Source of the DNA: Duganella sp. Leaf126
GTDB taxonomy: Bacteria; Pseudomonadota; Gammaproteobacteria; Burkholderiales; Burkholderiaceae_D
Reading direction: 5' to 3'
Assembly: GCF_001423125.1 (NCBI RefSeq)
Contig: NZ_LMNW01000031.1
Coordinates: 459,268 to 523,267 of the forward strand
DNA: 64,000 nt
Part shown: one piece after another, positions 45,773 through 55,119 of the stretch
Layout: each line of letters starts with the position of its first letter
Position numbering within the stretch: position 1 is the stretch's first letter
Notes under the pieces: model-generated
What the model was told of the DNA's origin: nothing
Seen by the model: only the letters and a program-made list of their open reading frames with translations
Database searches by the model: none
Translations under genes and position numbers: made by a program

Positions 45773-46707
45773 GCCAGCAGCCCACGCTGCTGCAACGCCC
45801 GGTCCCACGGCGGCGCCGGCTGGTATTCGGCCACCAGGTGATCGATCAGCGCGCGCACCTTGGCCGACGGCTGGCGGCTGGCCGGGTACAGCGCGGACAG
45901 GTGGTTGAGCGGCAGGTCCCAGTGGCCCAGTACCGGCACCAGCGCGCCGTCCAGCAAGGCGCGCCAGGCCAGGAAAGTCGTGTGGTACACGATGCCGAGT
46001 CCCTGCAGCGCCGCCTGGTGCAGCACCAGGCCGTTGTTGGACGTGAACGCCGCCTGCACCCGGACCGTCTGGCGCTGGGTTCCGGTTGAAAACTGCCACG
46101 TCGTGCCGGCCGTCAGGTGGCTGAAGTGCAGGCAGCGGTGCGCCTGCAGGTCGTGCGGCGCAGCCGGCGTGCCGTGGCGCGCCAGGTAGGCGGGACTGGC
46201 GCACAGCACGGCGCGGCACGGCGCCAGCGGCCGGATCGCCAGCGCGTGCACGTCCGGGATGCCGCCCACGCGCACCGACAGGTCGAAACCGTGTTCGATC
46301 GGATCGAGCAGCGCATCGTCGACGTGCAGCGACGGCGCCAGCTGCGGATGGAGCAGGCTGAAACGCGCCACCGACCCGGCCAGCCACTCGCTGCCGAAAC
46401 TCGATGGCGCCTGGATGCGCAGCGGCCCGGCCAGCGCCGGACCGGCAGCGGCGCTGGCCACCGCGCGCCCTGCCTCGTGCGCCTGGGCCACGGCAGCCGC
46501 GCACGGCGCCAGGTAGGCCTGGCCGGCGTCGGTCAGGCTCACTTCGCGCGTGGAGCGGTGCAGCAGGCGTACCTGCAGCCGTTCCTCGAGCTGCAGCACG
46601 TGCTTGCTGACCATGGCGCGCGTCAGCCCCAGCCGCCGGCCCGCTTCGCTGAAGCTGCGCAGGCGCGCCACCTCGACGAAAATTTCCATCGCACGTAATT
46701 GGTCCAT
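45745..46707 (-). CDS. LysR-family transcriptional regulator
   Basis: 320 aa. Start at 46707 after an ideal AGGAGGAGA site. N-terminal winged helix (AMEIFVEVARLRSFSEAGRR, LGLTRAMVSKHVLQLEERL, LLHRSTREVSLTDAG) and a LysR substrate-binding domain (about 90-295). It belongs to the CrgA/AaeR-like subgroup by its N-terminus. Divergent from the PhyH dioxygenase-isomerase pair, which it probably controls through the sites at 46727-46769. Confidence 0.92.
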   Translation of the reverse strand: MDQLRAMEIFVEVARLRSFSEAGRRLGLTRAMVSKHVLQLEERLQVRLLHRSTREVSLTDAGQAYLAPCAAAVAQAHEAGRAVASAAAGPALAGPLRIQAPSSFGSEWLAGSVARFSLLHPQLAPSLHVDDALLDPIEHGFDLSVRVGGIPDVHALAIRPLAPCRAVLCASPAYLARHGTPAAPHDLQAHRCLHFSHLTAGTTWQFSTGTQRQTVRVQAAFTSNNGLVLHQAALQGLGIVYHTTFLAWRALLDGALVPVLGHWDLPLNHLSALYPASRQPSAKVRALIDHLVAEYQPAPPWDRALQQRGLLAQGRQAPSA

Positions 46708-46726
46708 GGTCTCCTCCTGCCGGGGA

Positions 46727-46769
46727 TTGTCGCCAGATTGACGACAATGTGTCAACCTGTCGCCGATTG
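46727..46769. promoter_or_regulatory. Probable LysR operator in the divergent promoter region
   Basis: Perfect inverted repeat TTGTCG-N9-CGACAA (46727-46747), which includes the T-N11-A pattern typical of LysR proteins, and a second partial copy TGTCGCCGATTG (46758-46769) repeating the left half TGTCGCCAGATTG with one base missing. Confidence 0.6.
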
Positions 46770-46827
46770 TTGCCGGCAGCAGCCGCGCTTACAATCGTGG
46801 TTTTCCTTTTCAGCCTGGAGCCGCGAC

Positions 46828-47667
46828 ATGTTGACAGACGCGCAAAAACTGCAATACCAACGCGATGGTTACCTGGTGGTGCCCGATTTTAAAAGCGCCG
46901 CCGAGATCGCCGTGCTGCGCGAACGCGCCGCCGAGATTGTCAACCAGTTCGATCCGGCCGCGCAATCGGGCATCTTCAGCACCATCGAGCAGGAGAAGAC
47001 CACCGACGATTACTTCCTCGGTTCCGACAACACGGTGCGCTGCTTCTTCGAGGAAGAAGCTTTCGGCGCCGACGGCCAGCTGAAACAGGACAAGTCGCTG
47101 TCGATCAACAAGATCGGCCACGCCATGCACGATCTCGACCCGACCTTCCGCGCCTTTACCGCCGACGCGCGCCTGAACGCGATCGCCCGCGACATCGGCC
47201 TGGCGGACGCCAAGGTGTGGCAATCGATGTACATCTTCAAGCAGCCCGGCATTGGCGGCGAAGTGCGCTGGCACCAGGACGCTACCTATTTCGACACCGA
47301 CCCGGTCAGCGTGACCACGTTCTGGTTCGCGCTCGAAGACGCCACGCTCGACAACGGCTGCATGTGGGCCGAACCGGGCGGTCACCGCGGTCCGATGCGC
47401 GAACGCTTCCTGCGCAACGGCGACCAGGTCCGCATGGAAAAGCTCAGCGACCTGCCATGGCCCGACGACAGCACGGCCGTGCCGCTGCCATGCCGGGCCG
47501 GCAGCCTGGTCGTGTTCCACGGCCTGCTGCCCCACTACAGCGCGCCCAACCGCTCGGCGGTGTCGCGCCACGCCTACACGCTGCACGTCACCGACGGCGC
47601 CACGCACTACTCGCCGCAGAACTGGATCCAGCGCGACGCACGCCTGCCGGTGCGGGGCTTTATCTGA
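46828..47667 (+). CDS. Phytanoyl-CoA dioxygenase family protein (PhyH)
   Basis: Fe(II)/2-oxoglutarate-dependent oxygenase of 279 aa. The start at 46828 fits the family N-terminus LTDAQKLQYQRDGYLVVPDF. Iron ligands are visible as HxD in WHQDATYFDTDP and the distal His in FHGLLPHYSAPNRS with the 2OG-binding Arg. Its stop overlaps the start of the next gene (TGATG). Hydroxylates an unknown small substrate; the partner gene suggests a sugar or polyol-related compound (inference). Confidence 0.9.
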   Translation: MLTDAQKLQYQRDGYLVVPDFKSAAEIAVLRERAAEIVNQFDPAAQSGIFSTIEQEKTTDDYFLGSDNTVRCFFEEEAFGADGQLKQDKSLSINKIGHAMHDLDPTFRAFTADARLNAIARDIGLADAKVWQSMYIFKQPGIGGEVRWHQDATYFDTDPVSVTTFWFALEDATLDNGCMWAEPGGHRGPMRERFLRNGDQVRMEKLSDLPWPDDSTAVPLPCRAGSLVVFHGLLPHYSAPNRSAVSRHAYTLHVTDGATHYSPQNWIQRDARLPVRGFI

Positions 47668-48482
47668 TGAAGGTCGAGATTTTTGCGGCCCACTGGGGCA
47701 ACAACGAACTGCCGGCCGCAGTCTTCATCGAGCGTGTCAAGGCGGCCGGTTTCGACGGCATCGAGCTGTCCCTGCCGCTCGATCCGGCCGCGCGCGACGA
47801 CTGGACCGGCCGCATTGCCGACGCCGGCCTGGCGCTGATCGTGGGCCAGTGGGAAACCGCGCTGGCGCCGGAATTTGCCGCCCACCGCGCGGCGCTGGAA
47901 GCGCTGTTGCACAATGCCTGCGCGGCGCGCCCGCTGCACGTCAATTCGCAGACCGGCAAGGATTACTTCAGCGTCGAGCAGAACCGCGAACTGCTGGAAC
48001 TGGCGGCGGCGATCGCGCGCCAGCACGGCGTGCCGATCTATCACGAAACCCACCGCAGCCGCTGGAGCGCGCACCCGGCGCTGGCGCTGCCCTACCTGCG
48101 CCAGCTGCCCGACCTGTGCCTGACGGCAGACCTGTCGCACTGGTGCTGCGCCTGCGAGTCGCTGCTGGGCGACCAGCCGCAGCTGCTGGCCGAAACGCTG
48201 CCGCGCGTGCGCCACATCCATGCCCGCGTGGGCCACGAACAAGGGCCGCAAGTGGCCGACTTCCGCGCACCGGAATCGCAGCCGGCGCTGGCCGCGCACC
48301 TGGCATGGTGGGACGAGGTGGTGCGCCTGCGCCGCGCCGCCGGCGCCGAACGGCTGACCATGACGCCCGAATTCGGACCGGTGCCGTACACCCAGACCTT
48401 GCCGTACACGGGTGCGGCGGTATCGAATGCCTGGGACCTGAACGTGGCGATGCTGGGTCTGCTGCGCCAGCGCTACGGCTGA
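47667..48482 (+). CDS. Sugar phosphate isomerase/epimerase, xylose-isomerase-like TIM barrel
   Basis: 271 aa. Start ATG at 47667, sharing the A of the preceding stop. Features of the AP-endonuclease-2/xylose-isomerase-like barrel: MKVEIFAAHWGNNE, GFDGIELSLPL, PLHVNSQTGKDYF, PIYHETHRSRW (metal-binding Glu), LCLTADLSHWC (Asp and His), RHIHARVGHEQGPQ and MTPEFGPVPY (final Glu). The metal site looks complete. Co-transcribed with the PhyH gene; likely successive or cooperating steps of one pathway under LysR control. Confidence 0.88.
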   Translation: MKVEIFAAHWGNNELPAAVFIERVKAAGFDGIELSLPLDPAARDDWTGRIADAGLALIVGQWETALAPEFAAHRAALEALLHNACAARPLHVNSQTGKDYFSVEQNRELLELAAAIARQHGVPIYHETHRSRWSAHPALALPYLRQLPDLCLTADLSHWCCACESLLGDQPQLLAETLPRVRHIHARVGHEQGPQVADFRAPESQPALAAHLAWWDEVVRLRRAAGAERLTMTPEFGPVPYTQTLPYTGAAVSNAWDLNVAMLGLLRQRYG

Positions 48483-48526
48483 CGCAGCAGACCCGGCACC
48501 GCGCCGGCCGATTGCAGCCGGATCGG

Positions 48527-49654
48527 CTACCGGTGCAGCGACAGCAGCGGACCGATGCCGTGCTCGAGGTCCTGCACCGTGTCGGCATAGCGCTCGGCGA
48601 TGTCGCGGAACTCTTCCTCGGCCACCAGCATGGCGTCCACCACGTCCGGGTCGAAATGCTCGCCGCTGGCCTGGCGTACCATTTCCACCGCGGTTTCGTG
48701 GGTAAAGGCGGGCTTGTAGACGCGCTTGGAAATCAGCGCATCATAGACGTCGGCCACCGCCATCAGGCGCGCCGCCAGCGGAATCGCTTCGCCCCTCAAG
48801 CCTTCCGGGTAACCGGAGCCATCGTATTTTTCCTGGTGCGAGTAGGTGATCTCGCGCGCGTAACGCAGGAAGGTATTGGTGTAGCCGAGGTGGTTTTCCA
48901 CGTTGACGATGGCGTCGCGGCCGTACACGGTGTGCATCTTCATCACCGAGAATTCGGCCGGGGTCAGCGGCCCCGGCTTGAGCAGGATGGCGTCCGGGAT
49001 CGACACCTTGCCGATGTCGTGCAGCGGCGCGGCCTTGTACAGCGCCTTGATGTTGGCGTCGCTGAGCTCTTCGGCAAAGCGCGCATCGCCCTGCAGCCGG
49101 CGCGCCAGCGCCACCACGTAATGCTGGACGCGGCGCAGGTGATTGGCGGTTTCGTATTCGCGCGTTTCGGCCAGCGAGGCCAGCGCCCAGATCATGGCGT
49201 CGAGCATCTGCGACAGTTCCGCCGTCACCTCTTCCACCACGTGTTCGAGCAGGTTGCGCTGCTGCTTGAGCAGTTCGCGCGCATGGCGCAGCTGCAGATG
49301 CGTCTCCACCCGGGCGCGCAGCACGTCACCGGCAAATGGCCGCGCGATCACGTCCACCGCGCCGGCGCCCAGGGCGCGCGCTTCGTCAGGCTCGGCCTGC
49401 ACCAGCAGCAGCGGAATGTCGGCCGTATCGGGACTGGACTTGAGCTGCTGGCACACGCGGTAGCCGTCGATGTCGGGCAGTTCGGTCGACAGCACCAGCA
49501 GGTCGGGGCGCGGCACCTGTTCCATGACCATCAGCGCGGCGCGCCCGCTGTTGGCCAGGCGCACTTCGTAGCGGTCCTGGAGCTGGCCGTTCATCCGGAT
49601 CAGGTAATCCGGGGCCTCGTCCACGATCAGCACGATGGCTCGTTTGGCATTCAT
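48527..49654 (-). CDS. HD-GYP phosphodiesterase with degenerate receiver domain
   Basis: 375 aa. Residues 1-125 form a CheY-like fold, but the phospho-acceptor Asp is Ser56 (PDLLVLSTELPDIDG), the conserved Thr is Gln (LLLVQAEP) and the Lys is Arg (IARPF), so it is unlikely to be phosphorylated. After a coiled coil comes an intact HD-GYP domain: AAPLHDIGKVSIPDAIL and SHQEKYDGSGYP, with downstream AVADVYDALISKRVYK. It should hydrolyse cyclic di-GMP and act opposite to the GGDEF protein 5 kb away. Confidence 0.92.
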   Translation of the reverse strand: MNAKRAIVLIVDEAPDYLIRMNGQLQDRYEVRLANSGRAALMVMEQVPRPDLLVLSTELPDIDGYRVCQQLKSSPDTADIPLLLVQAEPDEARALGAGAVDVIARPFAGDVLRARVETHLQLRHARELLKQQRNLLEHVVEEVTAELSQMLDAMIWALASLAETREYETANHLRRVQHYVVALARRLQGDARFAEELSDANIKALYKAAPLHDIGKVSIPDAILLKPGPLTPAEFSVMKMHTVYGRDAIVNVENHLGYTNTFLRYAREITYSHQEKYDGSGYPEGLRGEAIPLAARLMAVADVYDALISKRVYKPAFTHETAVEMVRQASGEHFDPDVVDAMLVAEEEFRDIAERYADTVQDLEHGIGPLLSLHR

Positions 49655-49712
49655 CTACCGGCACTCCTGAAAATTAGCTATTAGCAACATCATACCCTGT
49701 CGCGCGCGACTA

Positions 49713-49742
49713 ATTGCAGGTCATCGCTTGCAATCGTATAGC
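49713..49742 (+). promoter_or_regulatory. OhrR promoter with overlapping operator
   Basis: TTGCAG (49714-49719), 17-base spacer, TATAGC (49737-49742). The inverted repeat ATTGCA-N10-TGCAAT (49713-49734) covers the -35 and spacer, the expected place for an autorepressor. Confidence 0.6.
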
Positions 49743-49762
49743 GCACTACCCATAATGGGTTC

Positions 49763-50251
49763 ATGGACACCACACCCTCCCCCGCCACCGCTGCCCCCGC
49801 CACCGTGGAGGCCGGCACCGGCCGGGCGCCGCTGCTGGACCAGCAGCTGTGCTTTGCGCTGTATTCGACCTCGCTGGCGATGAGCAAAATCTACCGCAAG
49901 CTGTTGCGCGGTCTCGGCCTGACCTACTCGCAGTACCTGGTGATGCTGGTGCTGTGGGAAAAAGACGAACAGACCGTCTCCGCCCTGGGCGAGCGGCTGT
50001 TCCTCGATTCGGCCACGCTGACCCCGCTGCTCAAGCGCATGGAGGCGGCCGAGCTGCTTACCCGCACCCGCGCCGCCGTCGATGAGCGCCAGGTCATCAT
50101 TCAGCTGACCGCGCGCGGCGACGCGCTGCGCGCACAGGCGGCCAGGCTGCCGCCCTCCATCCTGCAAGCGACGCGCTGCTCGGTCGAGCAGGTGGTGGAC
50201 ATGAAACAACAACTCGACGCCCTGCGCGCCAGCCTGATGGCCGCCGGCTAA
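49763..50251 (+). CDS. ohrR: OhrR-like MarR-family organic-peroxide sensor
   Basis: Cytoplasmic repressor, 162 aa. After an Ala/Pro N-tail comes the OhrR signature [17 protein letters not shown] with reactive Cys30, then a winged helix ([35 protein letters not shown]). A second cysteine, Cys139 ([10 protein letters not shown]), places it in the two-Cys class, which responds to organic hydroperoxides by an intersubunit disulfide. An Ohr peroxidase gene would be usual nearby, but the next gene encodes a dioxygenase instead, 19 bases on. Confidence 0.9.
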   Translation: MDTTPSPATAAPATVEAGTGRAPLLDQQLCFALYSTSLAMSKIYRKLLRGLGLTYSQYLVMLVLWEKDEQTVSALGERLFLDSATLTPLLKRMEAAELLTRTRAAVDERQVIIQLTARGDALRAQAARLPPSILQATRCSVEQVVDMKQQLDALRASLMAAG

Positions 50252-50270
50252 CACCGTCTCCGATATCATC

Positions 50271-51017
50271 ATGAAGCCATTCACTCCGATCTACACTCCA
50301 CGCGCGCAAGCGGCCGAAGCGCTGCGCACCCAGGGCTATGCACTGCTGTCGCCGCAGGACGTGGCGGCGCTGGCCGGTGTGCCGCGCGATGCACTCGACG
50401 CCCTGGCCCCGAGCTGGGACACGCTGGCGCCCGACCAGTACCTCAAGGATGGCGGCCGCTATCGCCGCCGCCGCCATTCCTGCTTCGTGCAGCACGGTGC
50501 GCAGATCACGCAGACGCCGCACCGCGCGCACTGGCAGCCGCTCGAATACAACGCCCTGCACGGCGGCATGCACCGCCTGTTCGAGCCGGTGATGCCGGCC
50601 ACCGTGGCGCAGCCGGCGTGGCCGGCGCTCATCGCCGCCATCGGCCAGCTGTGCAGCGTGGCCCGCAATACCGACGCGCCGTGGTACGTGGAGGCGCACC
50701 AGTTCCGCATCGATACCGCCGACGGCATCGGCCGTCCCACGCCCGAGGGCGCGCACCGCGACGGCGTCGATTTCGTGGCCGTGATCCTGGTGGCGCGCGA
50801 CCAGGTCAAGGGCGGCGAAACCCGCGTGTTCGAGGCCGACGGCCCGACCGGCAGGCGCTTCACCATGACCGAGCCCTGGACCCTGCTGCTGCTCGACGAC
50901 GCCACCGTGATCCACGAATCGACGCCGATCCAGCCGCTGCATGTTTATGGTCACCGCGACACCCTGGTGCTGACCTGGCGCGCGGGCGGATTCCAGGGCG
51001 AGGAAAAACCCCTGTAG
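50271..51017 (+). CDS. 2OG-Fe dioxygenase (BsmA / amino-acid hydroxylase-like)
   Basis: 248 aa. Belongs to the group with L-isoleucine 4-hydroxylase and BsmA-like biofilm proteins by its layout: FRIDTADGIGRPTPEGAHRDGVDFVAV (HxD iron ligands), VKGGETRVFE, and ATVIHESTPIQPL with the distal His, then RDTLVLTWRAGG with the 2OG-binding Arg. Follows ohrR by 19 bases and is likely co-transcribed. Substrate unknown; a free amino acid is a reasonable guess from the family. Confidence 0.85.
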   Translation: MKPFTPIYTPRAQAAEALRTQGYALLSPQDVAALAGVPRDALDALAPSWDTLAPDQYLKDGGRYRRRRHSCFVQHGAQITQTPHRAHWQPLEYNALHGGMHRLFEPVMPATVAQPAWPALIAAIGQLCSVARNTDAPWYVEAHQFRIDTADGIGRPTPEGAHRDGVDFVAVILVARDQVKGGETRVFEADGPTGRRFTMTEPWTLLLLDDATVIHESTPIQPLHVYGHRDTLVLTWRAGGFQGEEKPL

Positions 51018-51072
51018 CCGCCTAAATCCGCTATAGTCTTACCAGAAAATCAAAGCACCAGGAGGGTGGCCA

Positions 51073-52425
<1,353 letters not shown>

Positions 52426-52456
52426 AAAAATAATCGACACCCGTAGTTTTACGGTA

Positions 52457-52560
52457 TTGCAGCGCAACATAAAAGGGGATATATTGGACCTGTCTCCTCC
52501 AACCGTTCGCTGAACATTGGAATTAAGCCCGCCACCGGCAACGGTCGCGGGCATTTTTTT
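52457..52560 (+). ncRNA. Candidate small RNA with own promoter and terminator
   Basis: TTGCAG (52457-52462), 17-base spacer, TATATT (52480-52485), then about 40 bases without an open frame, then a hairpin GCCCGC...GCGGGC (52527-52552) with seven T. A transcript of about 70 nt starting near 52492 would carry CUCCUCC (52494-52500) in its 5' part, an anti-ribosome-site sequence. It could also be only the kinase gene terminator with a chance promoter. Confidence 0.4.
52527..52560 (+). terminator. Rho-independent terminator
   Basis: Stem GCCCGC-CACCGGCAACGGTC-GCGGGC with an inner CCG/CGG pairing, followed by ATTTTTTT. Ends the histidine-kinase transcript and/or the candidate small RNA. Confidence 0.85.
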
Positions 52561-52628
52561 ACCCGCGACACATGCGGATGGCATGACGGCGCGATGCTGC
52601 CGTGCAGCACCCGACGCGTCCATAAACC

Positions 52629-52658
52629 AAACGATCGATTTAGTTATATCAATCGTTT
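52629..52658. promoter_or_regulatory. Operator for the TetR-type regulator
   Basis: AAACGAT (52629-52635) and ATCGTTT (52652-52658) are perfect 7-base inverted arms, 24 bases ahead of the regulator start; an inner CGATT/AATCG pair extends the symmetry. Probably bound by the regulator encoded next. Confidence 0.55.
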
Positions 52659-52681
52659 AGATTGTGTGCTGTAATCGCGTG

Positions 52682-53368
52682 ATGCCTACCACATCGATCA
52701 CCCCTCCTGCGGACGAGGTCCGCAAGCCGCGCGCGGACGGCGAACAATCGCGCGACCGGCTGCTGCACACGGCCATGCGCCTGTTCGGCCAGCACGGCTT
52801 TTCCAAGACGTCCACCCGCGCCATTGCCGGGGCGGCCGGCGTCAACGTGGCTGCCATCAGCTACTATTTCGGCGACAAGGCCGGCTTGTACCAGGCCTGC
52901 TTCGGCTTCCTGTGCACCACGCCCGGCGGGAATGTCGCCGCCTTCGAACAGCCGCACTTCACGCTGCGCGAGTCGCTGCAAGGCTATTACCGGCAGATGC
53001 TGGCGCCGCTGATGCAGCACGAGGAGGCGGACGTGATGCTGCGCCTGTTCTACCGCGAGATGCTCGAGCCCACCGGCCTGTGGCAGCGTGAAATCGACAA
53101 CAACATCAAGCCCGAACACAGCGCGCTGCTGCGGGTGTTGTGCCGCCACCTGGGCACGCAGGACGTCACGCCCGACCTGCAGCGCCTGGCCCACGCGATT
53201 CCCGGCCTGTGCGTCACCCTGCTGATCGGGCGCGACGTGATTGCCGCCGTGTCGCCAGAGCTGGTCGCGTCCCCCGCCGCGCTGGCGGCATGGGCCGAGC
53301 GCCTGGTTGATTATGCCGAGGCGCTGGTGCAGTGCGAACAGACCAAACTCCAACGAAGGACAGCATGA
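52682..53368 (+). CDS. TetR/CerR-family regulator of the efflux operon
   Basis: 228 aa. N-terminal TetR helix-turn-helix (RDRLLHTAMRLFGQHGFSKTST, RAIAGAAGVNVAAISYYFGDKAGLY) and a CerR-type C-terminal domain (DUF1956). Start at 52682; the in-frame codon at 52664 is weaker. Its stop overlaps the start of the NodT gene (ATGA), making it the first gene of the regulator-channel-adaptor-pump operon; autorepression through 52629-52658 is likely, with ligand release by an exported compound. Confidence 0.9.
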   Translation: MPTTSITPPADEVRKPRADGEQSRDRLLHTAMRLFGQHGFSKTSTRAIAGAAGVNVAAISYYFGDKAGLYQACFGFLCTTPGGNVAAFEQPHFTLRESLQGYYRQMLAPLMQHEEADVMLRLFYREMLEPTGLWQREIDNNIKPEHSALLRVLCRHLGTQDVTPDLQRLAHAIPGLCVTLLIGRDVIAAVSPELVASPAALAAWAERLVDYAEALVQCEQTKLQRRTA

Positions 53369-55101
53369 ACACGACTTTACGCACGCCGCTGGCCGTACTG
53401 CTGGCAGCGGCAATGGCGACGCTCAGTGCCTGCGCCGTCACCACGCCGGCGCCGCAGGTGGACCCGCAAGCGCCGTTGCAGTGGCAGGCACCGCTGCCCC
53501 ATGGCGGCAGCCGCGCCAACCTGGCCAGCTGGTGGCGCCACCAGGGCGACGCGCTGCTGGCCGAGCTGATCGAGTCGGCGCAGACGGTCAGTCCCACCGT
53601 GGCGTCGGCCGCCGCGCGCATTGCCCAGTCGCGCGCCGACCAGGTGGCTGCCGGTGCGGCACTGGTACCGAATCTGGACGGCACCGGCAGCATCAGCCGC
53701 GCCAACCAGCAGTCGCTCACGCCAATGGGCACGACGTCGCAGGTGGCGCTGCAGGCGTCGTGGGAGCTCGACCTGTTCGACGCCAACCGCGCCGTGCGCG
53801 ACGCAGCCGATGCCCGCTACCAGAGCGCGCAGGCGGGCTGGCACGACGCCCGGGTCTCGGTGGCGGCCGAAACGGCCAACCAGTACTACGCGCTGCGCGC
53901 CTGCCAGCGGTTGATGGAGGTGGCCCGGCAGGACGCCGCTTCGCGTGCCGACACCGCGCGCCTGACTGCACTGTCGGCCAATGCCGGCTTCGAGTCGCCG
54001 GCCAACCTGGCGCTGGCGCGCGCCAGCGCCGCCGACGGCAACAGCCGCTACCTGGCCCAGCGCGCCAGCTGCGACGTCAACCTCAAGGCGCTGGTGGCGC
54101 TGACCGCCATGCCGGAAACAGCGCTGCGGCGCCGGCTGGCCCGCGACGACTCGACGGCGGTGCAAGCGGTTGCCGCCGGTGCGCGGGCCACGGCGCGTGC
54201 CATCGATGCACCGGTTGCAGGAACTGCCGCCGGATCTCCGGCCACGGCGCCTGCCATCAATGCGCCGGTCGCAGGAACTGCCGCCGATGCGCCGGCGATG
54301 GCACGTACCGTCGATGCACAGGTCGCAGGGACTGCCGCCGGATCTCCGGCCACGGCGCCTGTCATTGATGCGCCGGTCGCAGGAACTCGCTTCGATGCGC
54401 CGGCCATGGCGCGTACGATCGATGCGCCGGTCGCAGGATCTGCGGCCGATGCGCCGGCCTCAGCGCATACCATCGATGCACCGCTCGCAGGTCCTGCCAT
54501 CGGCGTGCCGGAACTGCCGGCGCAAACGCTGGCCCAGCGCCCCGACGTTTTCACCGCCGAGCGCGAGGTGGCTGCCGCCAGCGCGGAAGTCGGCGGCGCG
54601 CGCGCGCAGCGTTATCCGCGCCTGGGCCTGTCGGGAGCGATCGGCATTGCCAATTTCCACAGCGCCGGCGTCAACACCAGGACCGATACCTGGACCATCG
54701 GTCCGCTGTCGGTATCGGTGCCGGTGTTCGATGGCGGCCGGCGCCGCGCCAGCGAGGCGGCGGCCAGCGCGCGCTACGACGCTGCCGTGGTCAACTACCG
54801 CGCCACCGTGCGGCAGGCCGTGAGCGAGGTCGAACAGGCGATGGTCAACCTCGACAGCACGGCACGGCGCGCGCTCGACGCCAGCACCGCCACGCAAGGC
54901 TACCGCAGCAACTTCGACGCGGTGGAGCAGCGCTACAAGAACGGCATGGCCAGCCTGTTCGAACTGGAAGACGCGCGCCGTACCCGGCTGGCCGCCGAAC
55001 AGAACGAAGTCACGCTGGCGCGCGAACGCAACGCCGCCTGGGTGGCGTTATACCGCGCAGCCGGCGGCGGCTGGACCGCCCCTGCCCCTGCCCCAAAATA
55101 A
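53365..55101 (+). CDS. NodT-family outer-membrane efflux lipoprotein with an inserted repeat
   Basis: 578 aa, about 100 more than usual. Lipoprotein signal ending LSACA (lipobox LSAC). Outer-membrane factor repeats with AALVPNLDGTGS and, in the second half, AQRPDVFTAEREVAAA, GLSGAIGIANF, PVFDGGRRRASE, and ELEDARRT. Between the two structural halves (residues 280-385) is an 18-residue repeat (IDAPVAGTAAGSPATAPA-type) in six copies, which accounts for the extra length. The protein should form the outer-membrane duct for the adaptor and RND pump encoded just downstream. Confidence 0.9.
   Translation: MNTTLRTPLAVLLAAAMATLSACAVTTPAPQVDPQAPLQWQAPLPHGGSRANLASWWRHQGDALLAELIESAQTVSPTVASAAARIAQSRADQVAAGAALVPNLDGTGSISRANQQSLTPMGTTSQVALQASWELDLFDANRAVRDAADARYQSAQAGWHDARVSVAAETANQYYALRACQRLMEVARQDAASRADTARLTALSANAGFESPANLALARASAADGNSRYLAQRASCDVNLKALVALTAMPETALRRRLARDDSTAVQAVAAGARATARAIDAPVAGTAAGSPATAPAINAPVAGTAADAPAMARTVDAQVAGTAAGSPATAPVIDAPVAGTRFDAPAMARTIDAPVAGSAADAPASAHTIDAPLAGPAIGVPELPAQTLAQRPDVFTAEREVAAASAEVGGARAQRYPRLGLSGAIGIANFHSAGVNTRTDTWTIGPLSVSVPVFDGGRRRASEAAASARYDAAVVNYRATVRQAVSEVEQAMVNLDSTARRALDASTATQGYRSNFDAVEQRYKNGMASLFELEDARRTRLAAEQNEVTLARERNAAWVALYRAAGGGWTAPAPAPK
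54202..54519 (+). repeat. 54-bp tandem repeat, about 5.9 copies, inside the NodT gene
   Basis: In-frame units start at 54202, 54256, 54310, 54364, 54418 and 54472. Units 1 and 3 share GSPATAP ends, units 2 and 4 share DAPAMART ends, giving a 108-bp higher-order repeat; the last units have drifted. Confidence 0.92.
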
Positions 55102-55119
55102 AACCCTGAGACCGCACTT

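Noticed and set aside
47217-47666. Upstream extension of the sugar isomerase frame
   Set aside because: It runs inside the PhyH gene in another frame with shadow-like composition; the ATG at 47667 begins the real domain.
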